Assembly (NCBI GenBank): GCA_001592805.2
Contig: CP051142.1
Coordinates: 2,604,001-2,668,000 of the forward strand
DNA from: Peltaster fructicola
Lineage: Eukaryota > Ascomycota > Dothideomycetes
DNA length: 64,000 bases
Reading direction: 5' to 3'
Shown here in pieces: positions 12,212 to 23,785 of the stretch. Position 1 is the first letter of the stretch. Every line of letters begins with the position of its first letter. The notes under the pieces were generated by a model. It had not been told where the DNA came from. It did no database searches and was given only the letters and a program-made list of their open reading frames with translations. Both the position numbers and the translations under genes were made by a program.

Positions 12212-15200
12212 ATGCGCATTACGGAGCTCATTATAGACGGCTTCAAGTCGTACGCCGTACGTACGGTGATCGATGGCTGGGATGCCACATTCAACGCGAT
12301 CACTGGTTTGAATGGATCAGGCAAATCCAACATTCTCGATGCAATATGCTTCTGTCTAGGTATTGGCAAATTCGAACTCCTAAGAGCCAGTGGAGGTGCC
12401 AGCGATCTCATCTACAAACGTGGTCAAGCAGGTATCACAAAGGCGTCCGTGACACTCGTCTTCGACAACAGCGTCAAGTCAAAGTCACCCATCGGCTTCG
12501 AGGATTATAACACAATCAGCGTCACTCGACAGATCGTGCTGGGCGGCACTTCGAAATACCTCATTAATGGACACCGTGCGCAGCAACAGACTGTACAGAA
12601 TCTCTTCCAGAGTGTACAACTCAACATCAACAATCCCAATTTCCTCATCATGCAGGGAAGGATTACAAAAGTCCTCAACATGAAGAGCACAGAGATACTT
12701 GGCATGGTTGAAGAGGCTGCAGGCACACGTATGTTCGAAGATCGACGAGAGAAGGCTTTCAAGACTATGGCGAAGAAGCAGGCGAAGGTTGAAGAGCTCG
12801 AAGGATTGCTCAAAGACGAAATCGAGCCAAAACTGGACAAATTGCGCAACGAGAAGAGGGCATTCCTCGAGTTTCAAAGCACACAAAGCGACCTCGAACG
12901 ATTGACGAAGCTTGTTGTGGCACACGACTACATACGATCGAAGCAGAAACTCCAAAACGTTGCAGCTGAGCTTGCTTCGAAGAAGTCCCGTGCGAATCAC
13001 CTTGCCGACAATGCTGACAAGATCAAACACGAGATCTCCGTGTTGGAGGAGGACATGGTCAAGGTCCGGACAGCAAGAGACGAGGAACTCAGGAAAGGGG
13101 GACGCTTCGCCAAGCTTGAAGAACAGATGAGACACACTGCACATGAGCTCGTAAGACTAGCAACGGTAGTTGAGCTCAAGAAGACTGCTCTAATCGAAGA
13201 GACCGAACGATACAACAAAGCACAGGCGTCAGTCAAGGAGCTGAACAGGTCGCTACAGCAGAAGAGTAAATTACACCAGGACTCACAAGACAAGTACCAA
13301 AAGGCAAGCACACAACTCGAACAGCAGAAGCGAGAAGTCGATAGCAAGGAGGAATTGTTACAAACTCTCCAGACTGGCATCTCCTCGAAGCAGGACTCCG
13401 ACGGCGGCTATGCAGGACAACTTGCTGCAGCAAGGCAAGCAGTAAGCCAGGCAGGCACTGAAATACAACAGGCGAAGCTCAAGATTAAGCATCTGCAAGC
13501 GAAACTGAAGGAAGACGAGCCAAAAGTGAAGAAGGCCGAGCAAGACAATGCAGGGCTACTCAATAATCTTGCCAATTTGCGCAAACATGCTCAATCCCTG
13601 GACAAGCAGTTGGAAAAGCTGCAGTTTCAGCCTGGTCAAGAAGAGGAGCGTCTGCAAGAACAAGCACAATTACAGCAACGCATACGACAACTAGAATCTG
13701 AAGGTGAAGCACTGCGTCGAAAGATTGCAGGCTTAGACTTCTCCTACGCAGATCCTTCACCAAAGTTCGACAGACGACGAGTCAAAGGTCTAGTGGCACA
13801 CCTGTTTGAACTTCCCCTTGAACATAATCAAGCTGGAACAGCACTTGAGATCTGCGCTGGCGGTCGACTATACAATGTGGTCGTCGACTCAGCAGAGACA
13901 GGCACACAGCTACTCTCAAATGGCAAGCTTCGTCGACGAGTTACTATCGTGCCTTTAGACAAGATCTCAGTATCTCGAGCTCCTGCAGAAAAGGTTGCTG
14001 CCGCTCAACGCATTGCTCCAGACAAGGTTGATCTGGCACTGACACTGATTGGCTATGATGCACAAGTTGAGAAGGCCATGGAGTATGTCTTCGGCAACAC
14101 CCTCATCTGTGCAGATGCAGCAACAGCCAAGCAGGTCACATTTGATCCCAGCGTCAGACTAAAGAGCGTCACCTTCGAGGGCGACGTCTACGATCCAAGC
14201 GGGACACTATCTGGTGGCTCTGCTGTTCAAGGAAGTGGCGTGCTGCTGACACTACAGAAGCTCAATGCCATCACGAAAGAGATTGGACAACATCAGGAAA
14301 GACTAGACACTCTACATGCTGCGATCAGCAAAGATGCCCAACGAACACAGGATGCCAAGCAAATCAAGCAGGAACTCGACCTGAAGCTACACGAGATCTC
14401 ACTCAGTGAAGAGCAGATCAACAATAGTGCATCAAGCAGTATCATCACGTCGATCGCAGAAACGAAGGATGGTATCACAACTTCTGAAGCAGCCATTGAG
14501 CAGGCAAATACCAAGCAGTCCGAAGCCGAAGCCGATATCAAGAGGATCGAGAAGGACATGAAGGACTTCGCGTCGAATCGTGGTGCCAAGCTAGAAGAGA
14601 TTCAGTCTGAAACAGATCGTCTTCGAAAGGCCTACACCAAGGCACAGGCAGCCCTGAAACCTCTACAACAAGAAGCACGCGATGCTGGTATTGATGTTGA
14701 GCAAATGGGTGCAGATCTTGCGGCCGCGCAAGAAGAGAGCGAAGACTCAAAGACGACGGTGTCAACGCAACAAGCAGACTTGGTCAAACTCGAAGACGAA
14801 CAAGAACAGACGAAGCAGCAGCACGACCACCTCCAAGCGTCTCTCGAAGACGAAAGGAGAAAACTCTCCGGCTTCGACGATGAGATGGCCGACCTCGACA
14901 GAGCACTTAAGAGGAAGAACCAACAGATCTCTGATGAAAAGCTCGAATTGCAGAAGATTACCCACGCACTGGAAAACTCTACCAAGCAGCAGCAACAAGC
15001 ACAACAACTTCTGACCGATCTTGAAAAGACCCATGACTGGATAGCTGATTCGCAGTCTTCCTTTGGCAAAGCAGGCACACCTTACGACTTCTCGGGCACC
15101 GACATGAACGAAGCCAAGGTCAACCTCAAGAATGTCACCGAGCGCTTCCAGGGCATGAAGAAGAGGATCAATCCAGCTGTCATGGCAACGATTGACGCCG

Positions 15201-15797
15201 TTGAAAAGAAAGAGTCTGCTCTCAAGCAGATGATGCGTACTGTTGTCAAAGACAAGAGCAAGATCGAGGAAACCATTGCTGCACTCGATGAGTATAAGCG
15301 AGAAGCATTGCAAAGAACCTGGCAGAAGGTCAATGAAGACTTTGGCTTGATTTTCAACGATCTCTTACCAGGCAACACTGCAAAGCTTGACCCGCCGGAG
15401 GGTAAGGAGATCAGCGATGGTCTTGAGGTCAAGGTCCGACTGGGCAAGGTATGGAAGCAGTCTCTGACTGAGCTTTCAGGTGGTCAGAGGTACGTCTGCT
15501 ATCGATTATAGGATCATTCTAACACTTTGCAGATCGCTGATAGCACTCTCTCTGATCCTATCGCTGCTGCAGTACTCGCCTGCACCAATGTACATTCTGG
15601 ATGAGGTTGATGCAGCATTGGATCTGTCGCACACTCAGAATATTGGTCGTCTGATCAGGACTCGGTTCAAGGGCAGTCAGTTCATCGTTGTCAGTCTGAA
15701 GGATGGCATGTTTGGCAATGCGAATCGCATCTTCAGGACGAGGTTCATGGATGGTACGAGTGTGGTGCAGGCATTGACGCCCTCCGATATGAAATAG
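12212..15797 (+). CDS. SMC2: Condensin ATPase subunit SMC2
   Basis: Exons 12212-15489 and 15533-15797, 1180 aa, the usual SMC2 length. The start is the ATG opening [15 protein letters not shown], the conserved SMC2 N terminus; the longer upstream open frame is leader. Walker A is GLNGSGKSN (residues 32-40). A Q-loop-type LIMQGRI follows, then about 350 residues of coiled coil, the hinge (about 520-680), and a second coiled coil. The signature LSGGQRSL (about 1088), split by the 43-bp intron inside the Arg codon, precedes Walker [12 protein letters not shown] (about 1112). SMC2 pairs with SMC4 in condensin and compacts mitotic chromosomes in the nucleus. No odd features; the assignment is firm. 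Confidence 0.97.
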
Positions 15798-16047
15798 TGA
15801 TTGTATGATACCCATGGATGATGAGCATTCAGAGTAGTGGACGCTCTGTCATGTACTGGTGATGAGGGTGGAGTGGTTGTCGCTGTGTCGAATGTACTGC
15901 GGCGATTACTACTGCCATTGTATACAGCAGGGCTACGCTCACACTTACATAATCGCTCCACACATGCCAAGACCTCGAATTTGCTACACTAACAACACAA
16001 ATTAATGAAGCTCAATAACCACCACAACCTCAACACATACCGTCAAG

Positions 16048-16583
16048 ATGGGTCGCGTTCGAACAAAGACAGTAAAGAAGTCCGCAAAGGTGCTCATGTG
16101 AGTAGACGCGCACGCGCCAGAGGTCTTGCCACTGACAAGAATAGTGAGCGATACTACCCGCGCCTTACACTGGACTTTGAGACCAACAAGCGTATCTGCG
16201 ATGAGATTGCCGTCATTGCAAGCAAGCGATTGAGGAACAAGGTAAGAAGACCATTCGGCTAAGACCAGGACAACATTGACAACAGGTAGATCGCTGGCTA
16301 CACCACACATCTGATGAAGCGCATTCAGCAAGGACCAGTCCGTGGTATCTCCTTCAAGCTTCAAGAAGAGGAGCGTGAGCGCAAGGATCAATACGTTCCA
16401 GAAGTGTCAGCCCTCGACTTCACACAGAACAGCGACAGCGGTATGCTCGACGTCGATCAGGAGACCAAGGACCTTCTTAAGTCATTGGGTTTCGACAGCA
16501 TTCCAGTCAACGTTGTTGCAGTTCAGCAGCAGCAAGTCGCCGAGCGACCACGCCGATTCGGTGACCGCCCACCACGAGCATAG
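16048..16583 (+). CDS. RPS17: 40S ribosomal protein S17 (eS17)
   Basis: Exons 16048-16097, 16145-16241 and 16290-16583, 146 aa. The protein starts [14 protein letters not shown] and contains the eS17 hallmark [13 protein letters not shown] and [18 protein letters not shown], followed by the fungal acidic/Gln-rich tail ending RFGDRPPRA. The introns are 47 and 48 bp. The second ends GGTAG directly before the Ile codon required by the family, which decides between two nearby AG acceptors. It is a structural protein of the small ribosomal subunit. It lies 250 bp downstream of SMC2 on the same strand. Confidence 0.97.
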
Positions 16584-16699
16584 ATTCATAATGAGCATGG
16601 CGTTGAGGATGATCAGCATCACCACGGTTCGTAAGAGCAGATAGCTTGACGGAATAGCATACTTGCATCCCAGACAAGGTGTCGCTGATTCGGAGATTG

Positions 16700-17064
16700 A
16701 TGTCTCTGATGATGCTTGACTGCCACAATCTCATCATGATGAAAGAGCCTACGTTGGTCGATGAGACTATACAAAGACAAGATCTTGATGGTAAGTTCAA
16801 GCATTTTCATCTTGTGTCTGTTGGCTGTCCGCCTCCCTGGCAGCTGCCACGCGCTTGCCACAGTTCCATCATCTGTCGCATAGACTATTCTTCGATGCAC
16901 GAGCAGCATCTCTGGTGCACGATGAGATCATTACGACTCTCCGCCTCGCAGCCACGAGCACACCAAGACACAAATGGAATGATCATTCGAGCATGTCAGT
17001 CGCTAGAATGAACCACTTGGGGACAGTAGTCACTATCCAGGACTTATTGGAACATCACGGCTGA
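16700..17064 (+). CDS. Possible small uncharacterised protein (two exons)
   Basis: Proposed exons 16700-16790 and 16844-17064, 103 aa. The intron has a GTAAGT donor, a pyrimidine-rich 3' part and a GGCAG acceptor, and keeps phase. The second exon reads like protein (LSHRLFFDARAASLVHDEII, then RMNHLGTVVTIQDLL) and ends in HHG. I do not recognise the family. The start is uncertain; several ATGs lie close together, and the segment begins only 117 bp after RPS17. It could instead be downstream non-coding sequence. Confidence 0.35.
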
Positions 17065-17344
17065 CTGACCTTCTCAGCACGATCACACTTGAATCGTCTT
17101 TGATATCGTTTCAATCCGAGCACTACTCCGATGAGCACATATTGACCAATTCTTGTCGTCCGGTCGTCTCAGACATCCTTCTTACTCACCTACCGACCTT
17201 CACTGAGTACTACGCTGGTCGCAGTCGGGGCTTGTAGAGGCTGCCTCCAGAGCCGCCAAATCATGGCCCTTGTCACTCCACCACGACCACATCAGACTCT
17301 GGTCGTCACTGCCAAAGCGTACCCCTTCTTATCTCATCATCACA

Positions 17345-18237
17345 TCACACTTTAGTCGTCGTCGCTGTGAAGGGAGCTGCAAAAGCATACCTCTTCACAC
17401 CAAGACCGTAGTCCTTCCCAGGAATACGCTCTACAGACATTAGTACAACACCAGCATATCATCATTACTCACCATGATCAGGAGGAAATTGCTCTCGTCG
17501 ATCCTGATAATACCTCGACCTCAAATCCTTTCCGTCAGACACCATCGAATATGTCGCATACACACTTGCCCGCGGCTTGTCAGTCTTATTATCACCAGAT
17601 CGGTGCGCGAGATGGCTCCCGAAGATCAGTAAATCACCAGCTTCCAATGGAACAGGTAACCATTCGTGGCTCTCCTCCCAGGTCTTGCTGATTGCTCCTC
17701 CATCAGCAAGATCAACGACCATCTTGTGGGAACCTCGTACAACTTCGAGACAGCCATTCTCCAAGTTCGCAGCATCCACCGCGATGTTGGCAGTGGTGTG
17801 CTCGATTTGGCCGATATGGTCGTACGCCGGTGCATCGATGTGCGCACCAAAGCCATTACCACCCGCGAGCTTGTAGTTGATCTTGTCCTTGAACAGGACC
17901 ATCTCCTCGCGAGTGACCTGGGCTAGGATCCCACACAACTCATTGCCATGCAATAGTGAGGCGAAACCTTCGTGGAAGTCTGCGAAGTTCTCTGTTCGCA
18001 TGATCTGACGTGTTCCGTTTGATGTGAGCTCGTCATATGGCATCCATTTGTTGCACAGACGAGGCAGAGACTTGACCTCTGTGGTCCACGCTTGCAAGAG
18101 CGATGGCTCTATCAATCGATGTTCTTCTTGACGCAAAATCAAGAAACCTGCTCTGTCAGTGCCTGTCCTGTCGACTTCTCGCACTCACCATCAACATCAA
18201 ATCTTTCGATCTGCTTGGCAGACAGTTTGAGTGCCAT
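17345..18237 (-). CDS. Phytanoyl-CoA dioxygenase-like Fe(II)/2-oxoglutarate oxygenase
   Basis: Transcribed leftward with exons 18237-18189, 18147-17473 and 17430-17345, 269 aa. The first splice creates the family N terminus ERFDVDGFLILRQEEH. The second joins PPDH to ERIPGKDYG and ends the protein in YAFAAPF plus a short tail; without it the frame stops just inside the intron. Iron ligands are the HxD of GAHIDAPAY and the distal His of GSHLAHRSG. Arg of KPRASVYATY is the likely 2-oxoglutarate contact. PhyH enzymes hydroxylate lipids, acyl-CoAs or secondary metabolites; the substrate here is unknown. It is divergent from the zinc-cluster regulator with 236 bp between starts, suggesting shared control. 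No clear PTS2 or C-terminal PTS1 is visible. Confidence 0.88.
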
Positions 18238-18473
18238 CTTGGTGTCATGTTGGATGTTTGCGTTGAGATCCTCTTTATGTGTGCAGTGCTCACTGTGACA
18301 TCTCGGAAAGAAGATCGAGCTTTCGGCAAGTCAACAACCACAAACGAATCCACGTGCTCTCAATATCGGGCGCCGGACCGACAACCTCACTTTGCAATGC
18401 TGAACATCGCACATACGCCGACTGGTAAGCGGCAGAGCTTCTTTCGCACTGTGCCGATTGACAGCTACGTTCA
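18238..18473. promoter_or_regulatory. Bidirectional promoter between dioxygenase and zinc-cluster regulator
   Basis: These 236 bp separate two divergent start codons, so both promoters must share the space. It contains CGG and CCG triplets (for example GCGCCGGACCGACAACC near 18368-18384), the word type bound by zinc-cluster factors. I see no clean inverted CGG pair that would prove autoregulation. Confidence 0.45.
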
Positions 18474-20288
18474 ATGGATGCGGTAGAACTCCTTCGCGAC
18501 CAGTTCGGTGATGGCAAATCACCAGACATTACACGTAAGATTACAGCATGCGTAGCTTGTCGCAAGCAGAAGATCAAATGTCATATCAAGGAGGGAAAGC
18601 CGCCATGCTCACGATGTGTCAAACGAGGCCTACCATGCACAGTCAACAAGAGTCTGCAGACGATCCTGCAAAGCGATGTCTTATGGAAGAGCGCGATCGA
18701 GAAGAAGGTCGAGCAGCTGGAAAGTCATTTCCATACATTGGCGGGAAAACTGTCCATGCCAGAGCTCACCACTACTGCTGATCTGACAGAGGTCACTGAA
18801 GACAGTCATTCAGGACGCAGAGCTACGGACACAGACGATCAACACAAACGCAGAGCTGACACAGATCATCAGCCTCTCACCTGGGACATCGTGATGGGCC
18901 CTCACCCTGGAGCTATACCAGGATCTGTTGTGTCTGCTGTACCGACAAGCAGCCAGAATGTGCGACCTGATATCGTCAGCCGTGAGGTTATCACTGCCGC
19001 ACAAGCACAAGAATTCCTCTCGATGTATACTAACCGTCTAGATCACTTCGTATATGGCGTCTTAGGAGACAACAAGACCTTGGAGGAGATTCGCACATCC
19101 TCATCCTTACTGCTGGCTGCTGTTTGCGCTGTCGGATCCTTACATTTAGCATCACCTCAGTTCGACAAGCTCTACCAGGAGTTCATTGCAATCGCCTCAG
19201 CGCAGAGCTTCTCGCGAAGGCTGAACACAGACGATGTGCGTGGGTTATGCATTGGAGCATTCTGGTTGAGTGGCATATCCTGGGCTTGTGTCGCCAATGC
19301 CGTCAGGATCTCCGCCGAATTGCAACTTCATCGAAGCATTTATGGCGCTCTCGAGGGCGATAGAGCGCACTACTTGAGGACACGACTGTACTACCTGGTA
19401 TACGTATGTGACCACCATTTCTCCATACCATACGGACGATCACCGATGACATCTGACTGCGAATCCATCAGAGACAATGCGGCATTCTTGTCAAGTAGAC
19501 ACGCAGTCGAAGACGATGCACGTCTGGTTAGCCAGCTCCGACTATGGCAAATCTTGACCAAGGTATACTTGAGTCTCGGGGCGAACGTGGATCGACCATT
19601 GACCTCATCTGCGTTGGACACAATCAGACGATTGGGCATTGAGATCGATGGCATCCGAGTAGACTGGACAGAACGCTTTGCTCGCAATCGATTTATCGGC
19701 AACTACCCGAGGAAGGGTGTCGGTCTGCATGTGCATTTTGCTAAGCTCTACTTGTACTCTCACGCCTTCCGAGGAGTGACACAGGCGAATTTCAGATCAT
19801 CAGCTATTGCACTGGACATCGATGAGCTGGCCAATGCTGCATTGCTTTCCGCTACATCTATCTTACAGACTGTGGTTTCTGACAACGAGCTCGCAGGATA
19901 TCTCAACGGACTGCCGACCTACTTCGATCTCATGATAGCATTCGCGGTTGTATTCGTGCTGAAAGTGTCGACGAGCTACACAAGCTACGTGCGAGTTGAT
20001 ATCAGCAAGGTCATACAGCTTGTGGCTGAGCTCGTTGCCGTACTGAAGACTATCACTGCCGAGATACATACACGACATATCCTGGCTAGCGTTGCGAAAG
20101 GTGCAGAGACGCTACTGCAGAAGTGTGATGCTGCTTCACAAGGACTCGAGGCTTCTGTATCAACGGGTGATCTCTTCGACCAAAGCTTCTACGACGTTCC
20201 GGTCAACTGGTCAGATCTGACCCTGGACAACTTCTACATGGGCGACTTTGACTTCCTCTCCAACCAAGCAGCATTCGGCGGGTCCTGA
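18474..20288 (+). CDS. Zn(II)2Cys6 fungal transcription factor
   Basis: Single exon, 604 aa. The binuclear zinc cluster is C26-X2-C29-X6-C36-X8-C45-X2-C48-X6-C55, with basic residues RKQKIK between the second and third cysteines. A short linker and a dimerisation-type helix (EKKVEQLESHFHTLAGKL) follow. The middle holds a fungal-specific regulatory domain with the typical segment RLYYLVYVCDHHFSIPYGR preceded by an LRTR-type turn. Such proteins bind CGG half-sites in the nucleus and usually control neighbouring metabolic genes. It is divergent from the dioxygenase and ends 109 bp before the MFS carrier start, so those two are its natural candidate targets. Target specificity cannot be read from sequence. 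Confidence 0.93.
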   Translation: MDAVELLRDQFGDGKSPDITRKITACVACRKQKIKCHIKEGKPPCSRCVKRGLPCTVNKSLQTILQSDVLWKSAIEKKVEQLESHFHTLAGKLSMPELTTTADLTEVTEDSHSGRRATDTDDQHKRRADTDHQPLTWDIVMGPHPGAIPGSVVSAVPTSSQNVRPDIVSREVITAAQAQEFLSMYTNRLDHFVYGVLGDNKTLEEIRTSSSLLLAAVCAVGSLHLASPQFDKLYQEFIAIASAQSFSRRLNTDDVRGLCIGAFWLSGISWACVANAVRISAELQLHRSIYGALEGDRAHYLRTRLYYLVYVCDHHFSIPYGRSPMTSDCESIRDNAAFLSSRHAVEDDARLVSQLRLWQILTKVYLSLGANVDRPLTSSALDTIRRLGIEIDGIRVDWTERFARNRFIGNYPRKGVGLHVHFAKLYLYSHAFRGVTQANFRSSAIALDIDELANAALLSATSILQTVVSDNELAGYLNGLPTYFDLMIAFAVVFVLKVSTSYTSYVRVDISKVIQLVAELVAVLKTITAEIHTRHILASVAKGAETLLQKCDAASQGLEASVSTGDLFDQSFYDVPVNWSDLTLDNFYMGDFDFLSNQAAFGGS

Positions 20289-20397
20289 AATGATAGCTTG
20301 GCGTACATCCGAACTCGGCTTTCCCAATAGGGCACGAATTTCCTTACCATCTTCAATATGACTCGATCGTCCACTCTCTATAGTCCTGCAAGAAACA

Positions 20398-21963
20398 ATG
20401 GCCTCTCAGTCTCAGGTAGAATTGACAAGCTTCGATGACCATGAGGCTTCAAGACAGGACTATCAGACACTCCCGCCCGCAGATACTGGCAGAGCAGCTT
20501 ACAGCTTCTTGGCGGCCTGCTTTGTAATGGAAGCATTGGTCTGGGGGTGAGCAGCACGACTCCAACAGGAACAGAATCTGATTGTGTGTTCAGGTTTCCA
20601 TTTGCCTTTGGTGTTTTTCAGGTCTATTATACCGCTCAAGATCAGTTCGCAGCCCAGAGCAATGTCATTGCAGCAATCGGTACGTTGATCCACGACCCCA
20701 ACTGACGTGCTAATCTCGCCTAGGCACTACAGCCACTGGGTATGTAGCTCGAGCGGCGAAGATCTTGCTGACCACTGCAGTGTCATGTACTTCATGGGCC
20801 CCGTCTTGGCTGTACTAGGCCAGAGGTGGCCACGAAGTCGACAACCAACCATGTATGTTGGACTTGCCATCATGATCGCCTCGCTGGTTATTGCTTCGTT
20901 CTGCACCACAGTCTCAGGTCTGCTCGTCACACAGGGCGTGATGTATGCTGTTGGCGGCGTTAGCTTGTACTTCCCAGTCATGCAACTGGTAGATGAATGG
21001 TTCATTACCTCGAAGTCGAAGGTCAGGGAATCCGGTCAGTACAGCTGCATGACTAACGATCAACAAGGCATTTGGCGTGATGTGGGCAGGGACTGGCAGC
21101 GCAGGTATTGCCATACCGTTCATTATGCAAGCGCTGCTAGATCGGTATGGTTATCAGACTGCTTTGCGTGTCTGGGCGGTTGCGGCCTTGTGCTTAGCAT
21201 TGCCATGCATGCCATTTCTGCGTCCAAGACTGCCAGTATCTGCAGCGGGTGCTTTTCGTCCAGCTGACTGGGCGTTCTTGAAGAGGCCGGCGTTCTGGCT
21301 ATATGAGCTGGGCAATGTAGGCCAGTCGCTTGGTTACTTCTTACCAGGTCTGTATATACCAGCGTACGCCGACTCCCTAGGACTGCCAACATACGCTGGA
21401 CCACTAGCGCTTGGGTTGTACAACATTGGCTTCTGCGCTGGAACTGTTGGTCTTGGTATGATCATCGACCGATATCATGTGACCAACGGCATTCTGATAT
21501 CAACGATCGGCTCGCTCATAGCAGTCTTTGGGTTCTGGGGCTTTACCACAACACAACCTATGCTGTACATGTTCGCCATTCTGTATGGCATGTTCGGAGG
21601 ATGTGAGTAAAGCGACTTGAGGTTGACTTTTGCTAACAGGAGCAGCGTTTTCCGTCACATGGAGTGGCTGCGTTGGTGCACTACGACAGACAGACACCAA
21701 TATCGATGCTGGACTGGTCATCGGTTTGATGGCAGCCGGCAAAGGAATCGGTGCAGTCATCAGTGGACCGCTAAGTGCTGCACTGTTAGCAGCGGACACA
21801 TGGAGAGGCCACGCTGGATTTGCATATGGCTCTGGGTATGGTCCTCTTGTTGTCTTCTCAGGAGTGAGCGCAGGTAAGTGTTTCCAACATATTGATGATT
21901 GGAGCTGACGGTTTAGCCCTTGGTGGCACAGCTTGGATAGGCCGTCAATTCAGACTCATCTGA
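20398..21963 (+). CDS. MFS transporter, monocarboxylate-porter-like
   Basis: Seven exons: 20398-20546, 20594-20679, 20724-20739 (only 16 bp), 20781-21021, 21068-21602, 21643-21873 and 21917-21963; 434 aa. The cytosolic N terminus ends near LPPADTGRAAYSF. About 12 membrane segments follow, with the fungal monocarboxylate-porter pattern WGFPFAFGVFQVYY in helix 1 and YFMGPVLAVLGQRWPRSRQP around loop 2-3. Introns are 40-48 bp. Intron 5 ends AACAGGAGCAG, where two acceptors 3 nt apart keep frame, so exon 6 may begin at 21643 or 21646. It probably moves an organic acid or small metabolite across the plasma membrane. Tight spacing to the upstream regulator suggests linked function; the substrate is unknown. 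Confidence 0.9.
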
Positions 21964-22179
21964 GGAAGCTCGGCGTAGGCCAGCATGACGTTAGCTGGAG
22001 CTGATGATTGACAGTCCAGACTGATCCAAGCAAGGTTAGTGCAAAGAGTGTAGGCTTGTTGTATCGGCGGACGAACAGGCCGCACACTCGATATCTGTCT
22101 GAGCCAGGTCAGCGTGCTCAATCCGGCATAAAGTAATGCATTCAGTAAAACTTCTGCACCATTTTTAAGTGCTCCGTAG

Positions 22180-23006
22180 TCATACAAAGGGGTATATCCA
22201 AAGCTTTGCAGCATAAATCGCTCTTATAACATCACCAGCATTTAAGTGAACTCCAAAGGAAGGCTTCTTGGTGCTCGTTGGAGCATCGTGTGTCTCAGGT
22301 GTCTTCTCGTTGGGTATGGGCTCGAGTGGTGCAGTCCTGGCATGAGCGTTGGGTAGGTCTGGTCGGATGCCTCTGGCCTGGTTCGCACGAGCTTGCACGA
22401 CTCTTCGGACGATGACTAAGAAGGTCAGCTGTAAATCCCAGCGTCAAGAAGATACTCACGAGCAAAGGTCTCCTCAATATTCACCATCTCCCGTGCCGAT
22501 GTCTCCATGAAGCCATATCCTCTTGAGCGCGCCCATTCAAGACCGTCTCTTGCACCAACCTGTCGTATACTCTGCAGATCGCACTTGTTGCCTGCCACGA
22601 TACACACTGGCAGAACGCGACGCTGCTCTATCCTGTCTTCTCGCTCATTCTCGATCATATTCGTAAAGTAGTCCAAGGCCTGTAGTGTAGGCTGCTGTGT
22701 GATATCGTAGACGAGGAGGAAGGCATCTGATTGTAGGTTGGACGAAGACCACAGACTACGGTATTCCTCCTGGCCAGCAGTATCCGTAAGGTTTAGCGAG
22801 TAAGTCGTGCCGTCGATTGTGCGAGTGACGGAGTAGGAGTCTTCGATAGTCGGATCGTATCTGGGAGATTCAGCGTAGGTCCAGGGATGCTACCTTTCGA
22901 CTCACTCATGCGTCCATTGACTCCTCACAAGTCTTAATGTGATGGAAGACTTTCCGCAACCACCATCGCCGCAGATGGTGATAGATATCCGGTGCGCCTC
23001 GTCCAT
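22180..23006 (-). CDS. Ras-family small GTPase, C terminus apparently frameshifted
   Basis: Exons 23006-22906, 22860-22460 and 22415-22180, 245 aa as read. The P-loop is GDGGCGKSS, switch I contains YDPTIEDSY, switch II is DTAGQEEY, and the guanine motifs are NKCD and ETSA. All Ras G-box motifs are intact, so it should be an active GTPase switch. The C-terminal tail after TKKPSF runs on as GVHLNAGDVIRAIYAAKLW without a prenylation box. In another frame the same DNA reads WSSLKCW then stop, close to the KCW-like end I associate with this fungal subfamily; one extra T in the TTT run would join them. This suggests a recent frameshift or a sequence error. An upstream in-frame Met at 23129 is less likely as start. 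Confidence 0.85.
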
Positions 23007-23785
23007 TGTATGCACTTCCAAGCTCTTTTTAGGTGCGATGGATGCATGCGAGGACCGACTAATGATGCTTGACAGGACTGCTACCAGCAGAACTAGTAAA
23101 GGAGGTTGATCGACCAATGCTATGAACAAAGTGATGAAATGATGTCCGGCAAATGATTAGAGTGAGGCGCTATGAGCCGTTGATCACTACTTGCAAGCCC
23201 ACACCTGAAATAGCTCAGTAAAGATAGCCAATAACACGATCAAGCATGAACATCGAACGAGATTCTTGTGCTGTTGACAGGCTCGCACGTGCATACATCT
23301 CATCAAGAACATGGCGACCGTGAAGCTGTCCGGCTATGTTGATGGACTGCGGCGTCATCGTCATCATATCACGGCGAAACCCTGCTTTTGACTAGCTGCC
23401 AGACGATAGTTACACTTTCCACCATGGTCAACGGGCGATCGACACACTTTACATCATGGCTAGCAATCCCAGTCTGGTGGTTACATGGCAGTTTAAGCAG
23501 CCCTCGATGTATTCCAACATCGGTAGTGGTGAGCCGATGTGACAATTGGCAGCGTCCTCTCACCATGTATGCACATTGCTCAATTTCATTGTACAGATCT
23601 CAAAGCTGTACATATTTCCCATTATCGGACTCCAGTGACAACCAGGGGTATCTCGTCCATTGTATGCCCATTCCAATGGGGGAACGCCGACGACGCAAAA
23701 CAAGAGCATCGTGAAGCAGAGGCTGCTCTGGAGCGGCCTCTAAGAGCACGATGCATCATCGCTATTTCCAACACTGCTCTCTTGA
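23007..23785. other. Intergenic, Ras promoter and WC-1 3' flank
   Basis: About 780 bp between the Ras start and the WC-1 stop, both genes on the minus strand. Short overlapping frames (23388-23714, 23369-23566) have no motif. Nothing else is recognised. Confidence 0.5.

Noticed and set aside
15490-15511. SMC2 ending at [10 protein letters not shown]
   Set aside because: GTACGT begins an intron; splicing restores [13 protein letters not shown] and the Walker B exon.
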